A stretch of DNA of 64,000 nt from Thermococcus sp. 18S1. GTDB lineage: Archaea > Methanobacteriota_B > Thermococci > Thermococcales > Thermococcaceae. The position numbers and the translations under genes were made by a program. Location of the stretch: positions 1,736,001 to 1,800,000 of the forward strand of contig NZ_SNUU01000001.1 in assembly GCF_012027645.1 (NCBI RefSeq). Direction: 5' to 3'. This document shows positions 35,786 through 44,534 of the stretch, in pieces; within the stretch, counting starts at the first letter, position 1; every line of letters begins with the position of its first letter. A model generated the notes under the pieces. It made no database searches and was not told where the DNA came from. It saw nothing but the letters and a program-made list of their open reading frames with translations.

Positions 35786-36814
35786 TCACCTCCGCCTTTT
35801 TAGGAATAACGCAAGCAGGGTCACCGCTACTATTCCAACAATGCCGTAGAAGACGTAGCCAGCGGAACTTTCCTGGCCCGAGTATTCCAAGGTTTCTACC
35901 TCTCCAAAATCCGCGTTAGTATCGTAGAAGCCGATTCCGTAGGTGTAAAGAACGCCCTCTTTCTTGTGGTTGCGGCTCATGTACATTCCCCATTGGTCCA
36001 TGAAATACACCATCTTTATCCCACAGGCCGCCAGGTCGGGGGTTGTGGGGAAGAATCCGGTGACGAACATTCCGGAGGAGCCATCGAAGTACATCACGGC
36101 GTCCGTCCCGGAGAACGAAACCTCACCTACGGGGGTCTTTATCGCCCCGCCCCCGCCTGTTCTGACGTAGACGATGGGCTTTGAGAAGTTGGCGGTGCTG
36201 GTTACCACGCTCAGGTCCAAATCAGTAACGTTCACCACCTTGGAGACCGAATTACCGGAAAACCCGATCAGCTGAAAAGGCTCACCAACCGCTATCGGGT
36301 CGTTCCCCAAGTCGTCCCAGAGGAAGGTATGCCCGTAGTTCACTCCCTCCGTGTCGAACACTGCATTGTCGCTTTTCCTAATTCTGTAGGTGCATGAATA
36401 GTCAATCCGAGAAAGCGTGAATACCGTTTCGTTTTCAAGTTTCGTCTGATTTATGACCGCCGAGTCCCGCCATATCCTCACAATCTTCGGGCCGAACTCT
36501 TTCAGGGTGACGTTGAATGCCCGAAGGGTCATTCTGACCACAAGGTATTCCCTGGTCTCTGACGTTATGTTGAAGGTCAGGAAGGTGTCTCCGTAGGCGG
36601 AGATTACCGCGTAGGTGCCGTTAAGGTCGATTGTTATATCCGCAGTGGAGATGGTCATGTTCCTGGCCGCGTACTGGCGTGCAATCTCCTCGTTTCTCAG
36701 GGAAGCGTACTCCATGTACACACCTGGCTTGGCCCAGTACGGAGTTGCGGCAGTCAGGGGAAGCTCCAGCAGCACTAACACAACGAGGACGGCAGTTTTT
36801 AACGCCCGTCTCAT
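35786..36814 (-). CDS. Ectodomain paralogue C (YWAKPGVY family)
   Basis: Third of three tandem paralogues, 342 residues. Signal peptide (KTAVLVVLVLLELPLTAA) followed at once by TPYWAKPGVYMEYAS, then an extracytoplasmic domain with about eight N-X-S/T sites, the shared GHTFLWDD and FYDTNADFGEVE segments, a C-terminal span (VFYGIVGIVAVTLLALFL) and a KRRR stop-transfer tail. No family name recognised. ATG 36814 overlaps the previous gene's stop (ATGA) and follows GGGGTG; the longer frame runs into that gene. Confidence 0.82.
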   Translation of the reverse strand: MRRALKTAVLVVLVLLELPLTAATPYWAKPGVYMEYASLRNEEIARQYAARNMTISTADITIDLNGTYAVISAYGDTFLTFNITSETREYLVVRMTLRAFNVTLKEFGPKIVRIWRDSAVINQTKLENETVFTLSRIDYSCTYRIRKSDNAVFDTEGVNYGHTFLWDDLGNDPIAVGEPFQLIGFSGNSVSKVVNVTDLDLSVVTSTANFSKPIVYVRTGGGGAIKTPVGEVSFSGTDAVMYFDGSSGMFVTGFFPTTPDLAACGIKMVYFMDQWGMYMSRNHKKEGVLYTYGIGFYDTNADFGEVETLEYSGQESSAGYVFYGIVGIVAVTLLALFLKRRR

Positions 36815-37899
36815 TGCCTGTGCACCCCCATAAAGGCGTTCATCAAGGCGATTCCCAGGATGACTAACAGCACGTAGAACGCGTACTCCCAAGGGGTACG
36901 TTCCCGGTTGAATTGAACTTCCTCGACGGTTCCAAGGTCCGCGTTTGTATCGTAGAGCTGGAGGACGGGATACACGGAGTAGTCCGCCTTCACCTCGTTG
37001 AGGTAGCACCCCTTGAGGTCGCTGAAGAGCGCGTAGACTATGCCGGCGGTCCTGATGTCCGCGGGGGGTATCAGCATGTCGCCGGCGAGGGTTATCCCGC
37101 TGGCGGGGTCGTAAGTGAATCCACCGACGATTTCATCGCCGCCCGTTCCAAAGGGACACACCTTCCGGTCGCCGGCAAAAAAGCACACCTGAATTGGGCC
37201 GGGATTCCTCTGAACCAGCACGACCCTGCCGATTGGAGGGCCAAAGGTATCGTGGTACGTCACGAGCTTCTTGTCTATCCCGACGGTTCCGTTGAGGTAG
37301 AGGGACGGCGCGACGGGGGTGAGGTTCACGTAGGGGATATCGCCAATGTCTTCGGTGGGGTCGTACCAGAGGAACGTGTGCCCGTAAGTCCTCCCGTCCA
37401 GTCCGATGACCGCACCGTCCCGCTTTCTTATGTGGTAGCTCCCCGTGATTTCCAGCGATTTCATGGCAATCTTGTACTCCACGACCCCAGACCACCCTGC
37501 CCTCCTCGTGCTGAATGAAACCACCTCTGACTCGTCCCAGAATGCCGGCAGGTCGGTACCGTTCTCCAGAATGACATCAACGGTAACGTTGTGGGCCGTT
37601 AGCCGGAAGGCCACTTCCAGATGGGTTCCGTTGTCGCTATCTATCCGGAAGGCGAGAAACACGTCCCCTGTCGCGTGAATGTTGAACAGGGCCCCGCTGT
37701 GGTTGTAGAACAGTATCATTGTCATAGGGCGCTCCTTAACTCCCAGGGACTCCTTGTACTGCACGTACGGCTCATACGTAAGGGCGGCGTACTCAACGTA
37801 AACCCCGGGCTTGGCCCAATATGGAGCCGCGAGCGCTGAATGGAGGCCTCCGATGAGGACGAACACTGCCACTAACATTGAGGGAATGACGTTCCTCAT
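36811..37899 (-). CDS. Ectodomain paralogue B (YWAKPGVY family)
   Basis: Second paralogue, 362 residues, same layout: signal peptide, APYWAKPGVYVEYAALTYEP, a strand-rich glycosylatable domain with YGHTFLWYDPTED, LYDTNADLGTVEEV near the end, then one membrane span (YAFYVLLVILGIALM) with a short tail. It adds a Cys pair (VCFFAGDRKVC) and a single Cys (KGCYLNE) that the others lack. ATG 37899 overlaps the stop of paralogue A by 4 bases; frames further upstream lie inside A. Confidence 0.82.
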   Translation of the reverse strand: MRNVIPSMLVAVFVLIGGLHSALAAPYWAKPGVYVEYAALTYEPYVQYKESLGVKERPMTMILFYNHSGALFNIHATGDVFLAFRIDSDNGTHLEVAFRLTAHNVTVDVILENGTDLPAFWDESEVVSFSTRRAGWSGVVEYKIAMKSLEITGSYHIRKRDGAVIGLDGRTYGHTFLWYDPTEDIGDIPYVNLTPVAPSLYLNGTVGIDKKLVTYHDTFGPPIGRVVLVQRNPGPIQVCFFAGDRKVCPFGTGGDEIVGGFTYDPASGITLAGDMLIPPADIRTAGIVYALFSDLKGCYLNEVKADYSVYPVLQLYDTNADLGTVEEVQFNRERTPWEYAFYVLLVILGIALMNAFMGVHRQ

Positions 37900-38969
37900 T
37901 TTGATTTCCTCCCGCCTCTTGCCGCCACGATAGAGCCTAGGAAAATCAAAGACCCCCAGAACGCGTACTTCCACGGCGTTTTAGCCTTTGAGAACGGCAC
38001 CTCTCCCACTCCCTGAAACTCAGCGTTGGTATCGTAGAGCGGTAGCAAACCGGCCCATGAAAGGTCCTTCTCCACCATCTGGTCGTAGGCAACACGTTCG
38101 TCCATGAAAGATGCAAAGGGGATTCCTATGGCGGCAAAGTCAGGGGATATCAGTATTGAGATAGTAGTGGGAGATAATACCACTCCCGTGGTGGGGTCAT
38201 AGCACAAGTCCCCCGGAGTCTGGGTGGTGAACTCCACAAGACCCTCCATGACAAGTGGTGGTCCCAGGAGAGACAGCATGGCAGTGGGCGGCCCAAATTC
38301 TCCGTAGTATGTTTTCGTGGGTTTATCCCTCACGGACACCTTCTCGACTTTCATCGTCCAGTTCTGGGTGGGAAAAACCACGAAGGTCTCGTTCTCCTGC
38401 GGGACCAGACCGGGATCGGTATCAATCCAGAGGAAAGTGTGACCATAGTGGGTTCCGTTCGGGCTGAAAACGGCACCATCGCTCTCACGTATTCTGTAAA
38501 CACCCTCAATCCTGAGGGAACGGAGGTACACCTTGTATTCACGGGTACCGGAATTGCTCGGGGTTGGTATGGTTTCAACTTTTATGACCTCGTTTTGTTC
38601 CCAAATCGGGCTTAGGTTCTCTCCAGTTGGGACGGTGACTTTAACCGTTACGTTGCTCATGTCAATACGGACGCCGACTGTTAGATAACCGTCAGTCTCC
38701 TCCAGAATAGTGAACTTGAGGTAAGTGTCGTTGTACGCGTAGATTTTGTAGGAAGCGTTGTGGAAAAGGTAAACAAGAAACGCAGTCCTTTGCTCGGTTG
38801 AGTACTCCTGGGAGAGCTGATACTGGATATATGGGTCGTACCTCATAGCCGCGTACTCAACGTAGACTCCAGGCTTGGCCCAGTAAGGCTTCGCACTTGA
38901 GAAGGGGAGGGACGTAATCATCAACAACGTGATTACAAGCACAATAAATTTGGCACCATTTAGTTTCAT
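37896..38969 (-). CDS. Ectodomain paralogue A (YWAKPGVY family)
   Basis: First paralogue, 357 residues. Signal peptide (KFIVLVITLLMITSLPFS), KPYWAKPGVYVEYAAMRYDP, the shared HYGHTFLWIDTD and LYDTNAEFQGVGEV, a C-terminal span (YAFWGSLIFLGSIVAA) and a basic RGGRKSK tail. The three copies arose by tandem duplication but have diverged widely between the common motifs. GGAGGGTATTACA precedes the ATG. It lies 16 bases after the interrupted small secreted gene and heads the run of overlapping genes that ends with the ABC ATPase. Confidence 0.82.
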   Translation of the reverse strand: MKLNGAKFIVLVITLLMITSLPFSSAKPYWAKPGVYVEYAAMRYDPYIQYQLSQEYSTEQRTAFLVYLFHNASYKIYAYNDTYLKFTILEETDGYLTVGVRIDMSNVTVKVTVPTGENLSPIWEQNEVIKVETIPTPSNSGTREYKVYLRSLRIEGVYRIRESDGAVFSPNGTHYGHTFLWIDTDPGLVPQENETFVVFPTQNWTMKVEKVSVRDKPTKTYYGEFGPPTAMLSLLGPPLVMEGLVEFTTQTPGDLCYDPTTGVVLSPTTISILISPDFAAIGIPFASFMDERVAYDQMVEKDLSWAGLLPLYDTNAEFQGVGEVPFSKAKTPWKYAFWGSLIFLGSIVAARGGRKSK

Positions 38970-38985
38970 TGTAATACCCTCCGTG

Positions 38986-39195
38986 TTATGTGAGTCCTCC
39001 TGTTCCTATCCTGTAGGTTATCTCATAGTTGGTTCTGGGATTCTGGACGTCGTACTTGACTCCGACCTCCGCATAGGCCTAGCCGTACTTTATGGAGGTG
39101 TAGTCATGCACCTCTGTAACAGCCCAAGTCGTCGCTGCCGCGAATCCTGCCGCCACTACCAGCAGGCCGAACAACACGGCAACCAGCTTCTTCAT
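38986..39195 (-). pseudogene. Small secreted protein with in-frame TAG
   Basis: A 69-codon frame encodes a signal peptide (MKKLVAVLFGLLVVAAGFAA) and then TTWAVTEVHDYTSIKYG. TAG follows at codon 39 (39081-39079), and the frame continues AYAEVGVKYDVQNP to TAA at 38986. The part after TAG is open for 30 codons and ends just before the ribosome site of the next gene, so a single nonsense change (for example TAC to TAG) is the simplest reading. Either a 38-residue secreted peptide or an interrupted 69-residue one results. There is no sign of pyrrolysine genes in the window. Likely the first gene of the ABC operon. Confidence 0.6.
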
Positions 39196-39468
39196 GGTGC
39201 CGACCCTCCTGCCCGAGGGGCAGTCAATACGCCCAACCGGGCGATCGATAATACCTTTAACTAATATTTAACTTTTACTTCGAAGTTAAGGTGCAGATTT
39301 CAAAAAAAAATCGACCATGCTGAACATAGAAGAGGCATGGTGCAAATAAGGGAGCGAATTACTTCAAGTTAATAACCAGGTTATGCTAGAATTGCCGAAG
39401 TTATTTAACAAAATGTTTCACCCTTATGGAAAAATTTCGGCCTCCAAAAATGATGAATGGGTATCGAA
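39196..39468. other. Intergenic region with promoter and inverted repeats
   Basis: AT-rich stretch upstream of the small secreted gene. On the minus strand GTTAAATATTAGTT (near 39255-39268) is a possible TATA region, and ACTTCGAAGT (near 39275-39290) is a palindrome beside it, placed like an operator. Further right, ACCATGC and GCATGGT (about 39313-39341) form a stem with a 15-base loop. No gene seen. Confidence 0.45.
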
Positions 39469-39492
39469 TTTCGAACCTTCAGCTCCACGTCT
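39469..39492. repeat. Left 24-bp direct repeat (att-like)
   Basis: Identical to 39990-40013. Read on the minus strand it carries the last codons and stop of mptA plus 10 bases beyond. It lies just past the toxin gene. Together the two copies enclose about 500 bp that holds only a toxin-antitoxin pair. Confidence 0.85.
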
Positions 39493-39496
39493 TCTT

Positions 39497-39772
39497 CTAT
39501 AGGTCATCCCCGTAAACGTTCTCCCTCTTGCCGACTTTTAGGATTTTGACAACTCTATCTTCCTTCAGGTACTCGAAGATTACTCGATACTGTCCAACGC
39601 GTAGGCGGTAAACGTTCCCATATCCCTTGAGCTTTTGGACGTCTAGGTGGGCCAGAGGAAAGAAGACAAGCTTTGAGATCCTGTCCTTTATCATGTTTCT
39701 CTCGTTTTGAGGGATTCCTCGAAGTTCTTTCAGGGCTTTTTTGCTTATCAGAACCCTGTTCTCAAAGCTCAT
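39497..39772 (-). CDS. RelE/ParE-type toxin
   Basis: Toxin of 91 residues with the RelE fold: ALKELRGIPQNERNMIKDRI helix, then LKGYGNVYRLRVGQYRVIFE and RVVKILKVGKRENVY. The R-X-R/Y pattern in the last strands fits a ribosome-dependent mRNA interferase. The ATG lies within the antitoxin 3' end (11-base overlap), the usual antitoxin-first order. It ends 4 bases before the left direct repeat. Confidence 0.9.
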   Translation of the reverse strand: MSFENRVLISKKALKELRGIPQNERNMIKDRISKLVFFPLAHLDVQKLKGYGNVYRLRVGQYRVIFEYLKEDRVVKILKVGKRENVYGDDL

Positions 39773-39947
39773 CTTTCACCACGTCCCATTCGAGGAACTC
39801 GTCAGTTCTGCGCTCCTCGATGGCTTCTCTCTCCCACTTTTCCGGTTCAGACTCCTCAATGAGCTGAAGGTTAACATCCACGAGCTCCTTCAGAAACCGT
39901 TCTATCTCCTCTATCCGGTGGATAATCTCGCTGAGAGTGGCCTCCAT
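39762..39947 (-). CDS. Antitoxin partner of the RelE-type toxin
   Basis: Acidic helical protein of 61 residues (IIHRIEEIERFLKELVDVNL, then EREAIEERRTDEFLEWDV). No DNA-binding domain is obvious, as in several archaeal RelB-type antitoxins. GAGGTGAGAGA precedes the ATG. It overlaps the toxin start by 11 bases. Confidence 0.85.
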   Translation of the reverse strand: MEATLSEIIHRIEEIERFLKELVDVNLQLIEESEPEKWEREAIEERRTDEFLEWDVVKDEL

Positions 39948-39989
39948 TCTCTCACCTCGGGTATTGTTAGGGATTCAAATAATTAAAAT

Positions 39990-40013
39990 TTTCGAACCTT
40001 CAGCTCCACGTCT
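39990..40013. repeat. Right 24-bp direct repeat (mptA 3' end)
   Basis: Exact copy of 39469-39492 (T-run, then CGAACCTTCAGCTCCACG, then TCT). Here it overlaps the end of mptA: codons for the last four residues, stop TGA at 40002-40000, and 10 bases downstream. This is the intact gene-associated copy. Confidence 0.85.
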
Positions 40014-40806
40014 CCGCTATGACGTCGTGCTTGTGGATGCTCTCGTTGCTGATCACCCTCACGTGTATCTTCCCGTTGAAGCGCTCCTTCGCCCTGGCGA
40101 ATATCTCACGCGCGACGTCCTCGACGAACTTGGGATTCGCGAACATCCCCTGAACCACGGCGTTCTCGTCTATCGTCTTCAGCAGGGTGTAGGTCGGATG
40201 GCTGAACGAACTCTCGACTACGTCGATCATATCCTCCAGCGCTATCTCCTCATCAAAAGCAGTCCTGACCTCAAGCTCGCCTATAGCTCTCTGTATGTGA
40301 GTCTTCCCGTCGTTGTTGGCCATCGCGTGCGGGCAGGCGGTGTTTCCGATGACCTTGACACGGAGAACCTTCTCAAAGCTTCCGTCGTAGTGCTTTATAA
40401 CGCCCACTTCGACGTCGTAGGGCTCGTAGGTGGTCCTTCCGCTCGCAGGGGTTTCCCGCGGGATGATGAGGTGGGTTCTTATCCAGACCTCGGCGCGCTT
40501 GTGCGGGTGCTTGCCCTCCAGGCGGCCGATTATCGCCTTCCCGAGCTCCTCGAGCGAGGAATGGGCCTCCATGACCTCCTCCTCAACGGCCTCGCTCATG
40601 GCCTCGGTTATGCTCTCCACCAGCCGGCTCATGTGGATTCCCTTCTTCTCCTCCGGGACGTCGATGGTTATCTCGAAGAGCGGGAGGAACGTGTAAACCT
40701 TTCCCTTCCAGTTTATCTTCGCAACGCTCCGCAGGTTGGTAATCCCGACGCGGTGAAGGCGCTCCTTTATCTTTGGGGTCTCCTCCTGGGTCTCAAATAT
40801 CGGCAT
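40000..40806 (-). CDS. mptA: GTP cyclohydrolase MptA (GCYH-IB/FolE2 family)
   Basis: Opens GTP to a 7,8-dihydroneopterin cyclic phosphate, the first step of archaeal pterin cofactor synthesis. Length 268. Conserved segments are [24 protein letters not shown] (active-site Cys and His) and [23 protein letters not shown] 40806 (MPIFET) is preferred, as GAGGGTGATG lies just before it; GTG 40821 and ATG 40812 are alternatives. Its 3' end is the site of the direct repeat. Confidence 0.93.
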   Translation of the reverse strand: MPIFETQEETPKIKERLHRVGITNLRSVAKINWKGKVYTFLPLFEITIDVPEEKKGIHMSRLVESITEAMSEAVEEEVMEAHSSLEELGKAIIGRLEGKHPHKRAEVWIRTHLIIPRETPASGRTTYEPYDVEVGVIKHYDGSFEKVLRVKVIGNTACPHAMANNDGKTHIQRAIGELEVRTAFDEEIALEDMIDVVESSFSHPTYTLLKTIDENAVVQGMFANPKFVEDVAREIFARAKERFNGKIHVRVISNESIHKHDVIAETWS

Positions 40807-40867
40807 CAGCATCACCCTCACTTTTCAGTTAGGTGGTTCTAACCGCGGCCCCTTTTAAAGCTACCCG

Positions 40868-41638
40868 CTACCTGAGGAACTCCATGAGTCTGTCGTAGCT
40901 CTCGCGGGCGGCAACGACGTCCCCATCACTCAATCTTTCGGCGTATCTGGCTTTCTCGAAGAGCCGGGTAAGAACGTCTAGGTCCTTGAGGTCGGGGAAT
41001 ATCTCCCTCAGCTTCTCCTCGTGCTCCCAGTGGGTCCAGCTCTTCCGGTAGGGATATCCCTTTTCCACGAGGCCCGCGACAACGTTCTTGTACATCCGAA
41101 TGACCTTCTCGGCGGGCGTTCCCTCGATGGCGTCGTAGGTAAGTTCCGGCTCGAACCTGACCTCAGGCATGGGCCGTGATTTCCTCCGTCTCCTGGCGGT
41201 GAGCACGATGACGATGAAGATGATGAACGGAATCAGGTAGGCCCAGCCCGGGAACTGCCTCCACACCACCACAAAATCGCCCGATGTGACGTTGTACCAG
41301 ACCCCCTCGAGGGTCCTGCCCACCTCTTTGCCCTCCACCAGCTTCTCGGGCCTCCTGTTGAAGAAGAGCAGATAAATCGCGACCATCAGCGCCAGGAACG
41401 TTATCATGTCTGCGAAGATGTTTCTCTTCCCTTTCCTCGCGCTGCGGGTGTTGAGACGGCCCTCGATGGCCAGCTTGACGACGTAACCGGCGGCACCGAA
41501 GAGGAAGAGTGAGGACAGGAAGAAGTACCACTCAAAGTTAAGGGCCGTAGTGCCGCCGTGGACGGTTGAGGACTGAATGAGGGCGAAGGTAACCACTATG
41601 GTCAGCATGACGAGTGCCGTGGTTTTTCGCGCCTCCAT
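40868..41638 (-). CDS. Membrane protein with DUF4129-like C-terminal domain
   Basis: Protein of 256 residues with four spans (TALVMLTIVVTFALI, EWYFFLSSLFLFGAAGYVV, ADMITFLALMVAIYLLFF and GWAYLIPFIIFIVIVL). A cytoplasmic C-terminal domain follows (VIRMYKNVVAGLVEKGYPY, SWTHWEHEEKL), matching the helical domain found beside transglutaminase-like and MoxR/DUF58 genes. Those partners are not present here. Function unknown. Separate from its neighbours by short gaps. Confidence 0.75.
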   Translation of the reverse strand: MEARKTTALVMLTIVVTFALIQSSTVHGGTTALNFEWYFFLSSLFLFGAAGYVVKLAIEGRLNTRSARKGKRNIFADMITFLALMVAIYLLFFNRRPEKLVEGKEVGRTLEGVWYNVTSGDFVVVWRQFPGWAYLIPFIIFIVIVLTARRRRKSRPMPEVRFEPELTYDAIEGTPAEKVIRMYKNVVAGLVEKGYPYRKSWTHWEHEEKLREIFPDLKDLDVLTRLFEKARYAERLSDGDVVAARESYDRLMEFLR

Positions 41639-41717
41639 CGCTCCTCGTGCATGTAATCGACGTTGGTCTTAAAGGCTTTTGTGGATTTCACGGGGCCGAA
41701 AATCAAACATCGGCCCC

Positions 41718-42125
41718 TCATGTGCGGTCGGCCTTGGAGGTGCGCTCTATCATGTAGTAAACCGTCCTCAGGGGGATGCCCATGCGGGTGCTTATCTCCT
41801 TTGCCGGCACCCCCTTCATCAGGAGGCTCTGAACCTCCCGGATGGTGCGTTCGTTGTACTTCCGCGGCCTTCCGCGGGGGTAGCCCTCGGGGACGAGTTC
41901 TATGCCCATCTGGGCGAGCGCGGCGATGACCCTCTTGGAGACCTTGGGGTAGAGGCTTGGTGGACAGGAGATTTTGCGCACGTTGGGGGCCCGCTCGAGT
42001 ATCCTGACGAGTATCTCCTTCGTCGGGCGGAGGTTGATGTAGACCTCGGTAACCTCCTCGTTCAGGGCCTCCTGGAGCTTTGCTATCAGCTCCGAGTTGT
42101 TGCGCGCTTTTATCTCCACCCTCAT
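41718..42125 (-). CDS. DUF1699-like protein with C-terminal helix-turn-helix
   Basis: Protein of 135 residues. The N-terminal domain (EIKARNNSELIAKLQEAL and YINLRPTKEILVRILERAPN) fits DUF1699. The C-terminus (GRPRKYNERTIREVQSLL then GVPAKEISTRMGIPLRTVYY) is a resolvase-type HTH. A DNA-binding regulatory role is inferred. The start is 4 bases after the DUF530 gene stop, so it may be co-transcribed with the top6 operon upstream. Confidence 0.85.
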   Translation of the reverse strand: MRVEIKARNNSELIAKLQEALNEEVTEVYINLRPTKEILVRILERAPNVRKISCPPSLYPKVSKRVIAALAQMGIELVPEGYPRGRPRKYNERTIREVQSLLMKGVPAKEISTRMGIPLRTVYYMIERTSKADRT

Positions 42126-42129
42126 ACCC

Positions 42130-43377
42130 TCACCCCTGGAGGAGGGCCAGGAACTGTTTGGCCTTGTCGCTCTTGGGCATGAACTTCTCGAACTTCTTCG
42201 TGTCGGCGAAGAGCCTCTTGTGCAGGCCGGAGATGACGAACTTCTTCACGGCCTCAACCAGCTCGTCGGCTTGAATGCCGAGAAGCTCCGCGACTTTGTC
42301 CTCGCTGTACTCGCTCATTCCGTAGAGGAGCACTCCCCCAAGGAGGTGGTTGGGAACGTTGGCTATGTCCTTCCTCCTCCCCACGAGGGCCTTTTCCATC
42401 TCACACTTCCTTATGAGGAGCATGCTGCCGTGGCCCGTTCTGAATCCCTTCTCGTCGGCGAAGGGAAGGTCAAATATCGAATAGTGGCAGTCGATGCAGA
42501 GCCTTATGTCAGGATAGAGGCCCAGGCTCTCCCTGTCGTTCTCGGAGGTCAGGAAGTAGTAGCGGAAGAGGTCGAGGCCGAGCTTCCTGGCGCCGTTTTC
42601 AGGATCAAGGATGGAGTATGCCAGGGCCAGGTTGTCCACCGTGTAGTGGTTGTTTATGAGCACTCCACGCGTCTTGACGAAGCTCAGAACGCGCCAGCGG
42701 AAGCGCCTCCCGTACCTCTGGCGGAGTTCGGCCTCTATGTCCGCATCCGTGGGCAGGTCGAGGCGGGCCTTCTTCAGCCGGTTGTTCTCCCAGTACTCAA
42801 CCTCTATCCTGATCCCCCGGTTCCTGACGGTTCCTTTCTCGCGGAGCTTGCCCTTTATGAACTTGAACGACTCCCTGACGTCCACGCTCTCCCTGGCGAG
42901 CAGACGGAGGACGTCGCCGGAGTATGCGAGGTGGGGAAGAACCTCAACGCGCCCGAGTTGAACGGGGTTGGGAACTGCCTTGATCCGCTCGACGTTCTCC
43001 CTCGTGAGCTCCCTGAGGGTCATGAGTTTCTTCCCCATGAAGAAGGTATAGTTGGCGGAGATGAGTGCAAGGGCCATCTTGTGGGCGGTTATCGCCGCGC
43101 GGAGCCTCTCAAGGGCAAGAACGCGGTTGCGCTTCTTCTTGTATATCCACTGGATGTGGGGGTCCTTGTTCTTTTTGTCCGAGAATCCGGCCGAGGGTGT
43201 GGTCTCACCCACGCGCCTTGAGAGGTCGTCCTCAAGCTCCTGAAGGAGCGAGAGGTTCTCCTTTAAACGGAAGGAGATGGACGGGATGTCGAAAGTCTCA
43301 AATAACCCGTCCATGTCTATCCCGATATCGTCCAGTATCTTGTTAACCTGTGCGACGAGCTCTTCAGTCGTCGTCAT
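42130..43377 (-). CDS. DUF530-like protein
   Basis: Protein of 415 residues with no membrane span, matching an archaeal family of unknown function. It has a helical N-terminal part ([17 protein letters not shown]), a central basic region, [19 protein letters not shown] (C-X2-C that might bind metal), and a helical C-terminus with a winged-helix-like turn ([20 protein letters not shown]). It overlaps top6A by 4 bases (ATGA), which hints at a role in DNA topology or repair; this is only context. Confidence 0.8.
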   Translation of the reverse strand: MTTTEELVAQVNKILDDIGIDMDGLFETFDIPSISFRLKENLSLLQELEDDLSRRVGETTPSAGFSDKKNKDPHIQWIYKKKRNRVLALERLRAAITAHKMALALISANYTFFMGKKLMTLRELTRENVERIKAVPNPVQLGRVEVLPHLAYSGDVLRLLARESVDVRESFKFIKGKLREKGTVRNRGIRIEVEYWENNRLKKARLDLPTDADIEAELRQRYGRRFRWRVLSFVKTRGVLINNHYTVDNLALAYSILDPENGARKLGLDLFRYYFLTSENDRESLGLYPDIRLCIDCHYSIFDLPFADEKGFRTGHGSMLLIRKCEMEKALVGRRKDIANVPNHLLGGVLLYGMSEYSEDKVAELLGIQADELVEAVKKFVISGLHKRLFADTKKFEKFMPKSDKAKQFLALLQG

Positions 43378-44534
43378 GGCAGGAGCTCACCGTTGTTTAT
43401 CTTTTCGGGGAGGTACTTCTTCGCGACGAACTCGAGGCTCTTGTTGGCGAGGGCCTGCTGCTCTATCCTGACCCCCATCTTGATCGCCATCTTGAGCTGC
43501 CTCTGCCACTCCTTGTTCTGGAACCACGGGTACTCCATTTCCTCAAGGATTCTCTTGTAATCCGCAGTCGGGCCGCCCTTCTTGTTCGGCGGGATTCCCT
43601 TGAGCTTCTCGGTGACGTTCTTAAGGCCGTAGCGCTCTATGTCGTCCATGGTCATTCCAACGAACTTCGCCTCAGGTGTTGCGAGCTTGTCGCTGAGGTA
43701 GGCGAGGTTGATGGAGCCCTGCTTTATGGTGGAGTAGATGTACCAACCGTAGGGGTCGCCATCGGTGAAGACTATTATCGGAAGACCCTCCTCGTAGTGG
43801 AGCCTGTGGATGAGCCTTCTAACTCCACGCGAGGCCTGTCCCTGGGTGGCTATGATGAGGGCGTTCTCCTTCTTCGGGAACTTTTCCTCGATCAGCCTGT
43901 CGGCCATAGCTGCGGTCTCGACGACGAGGGCGTAGTCAACGTTGACCTCAACGAACTGGAGGTGTTCGACGGTTCCGGGGACGGCCCAGCCGCCCATACC
44001 GAGCTTGCTGGTGTTGAACTCATCCTCGCCGTCGCGAATGACTATGTCGCCGTAGATGTAGCCGCGCCTGTCGGCGGTGAGGTGCATCTCCTCACGAAGG
44101 ACGCCCATCATCCTCTCCAGGTCCTCTATGATGGGGTCACTCTCGCGCTGGTCCTCGAAGGTGTTCTCCTTCGTTCCCGGGATGGTGTGCTTGTTGGCGT
44201 AGTAGGCTTCACGAAGGCTCGCGTGCTTGTTCTCGCTTACAAGGCGCTTGATGTAGGCCATTATGAGGAGAGTCTGCATGAACTTCCTCGCGTGGGCAAC
44301 GTTGAGGAAGTACCTCCTGGAGAGCTTGTCGCCCATCCTGATGACGCGCCTCTTCTCGTCGAAGTAAACGTTGCCAATGCCGCGCATGGGGATGTCAAAG
44401 TAGGGGTTCTTTCCGATCTTTATGTCCTCAAGGATTTTCTTTCCGTACTCCTCGAGCCTGGTGAGCACTTTGGTCGGGTCGTAGCTGAAGCGCTCCCTCG
44501 GCTTCTCGCGCCTGACTGCTTTGGATTTAGGCAT
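43374..44534 (-). CDS. top6A: DNA topoisomerase VI subunit A
   Basis: Spo11-like cleaving subunit, 386 residues. The 5Y-CAP domain has tandem Tyr at 111-112 in [11 protein letters not shown]; the second is the expected nucleophile. The Toprim domain follows with VETAAMAD (Glu) and [11 protein letters not shown] (DxD). Together with Top6B it relaxes and decatenates DNA by double-strand passage. It overlaps top6B by 8 bases. Confidence 0.97.
   Translation of the reverse strand: MPKSKAVRREKPRERFSYDPTKVLTRLEEYGKKILEDIKIGKNPYFDIPMRGIGNVYFDEKRRVIRMGDKLSRRYFLNVAHARKFMQTLLIMAYIKRLVSENKHASLREAYYANKHTIPGTKENTFEDQRESDPIIEDLERMMGVLREEMHLTADRRGYIYGDIVIRDGEDEFNTSKLGMGGWAVPGTVEHLQFVEVNVDYALVVETAAMADRLIEEKFPKKENALIIATQGQASRGVRRLIHRLHYEEGLPIIVFTDGDPYGWYIYSTIKQGSINLAYLSDKLATPEAKFVGMTMDDIERYGLKNVTEKLKGIPPNKKGGPTADYKRILEEMEYPWFQNKEWQRQLKMAIKMGVRIEQQALANKSLEFVAKKYLPEKINNGELLP

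Noticed and set aside
39079-39081. TAG read as pyrrolysine
   Set aside because: No pylT, pylS or other pyrrolysine genes in the window, and the order is not known to use it; a nonsense change or sequencing error is simpler.
41679-42182. 167-codon frame opposite the DUF1699 gene
   Set aside because: Gly/Ala/Leu-rich antisense text with no ribosome site; the minus-strand gene has a clear HTH and family match.
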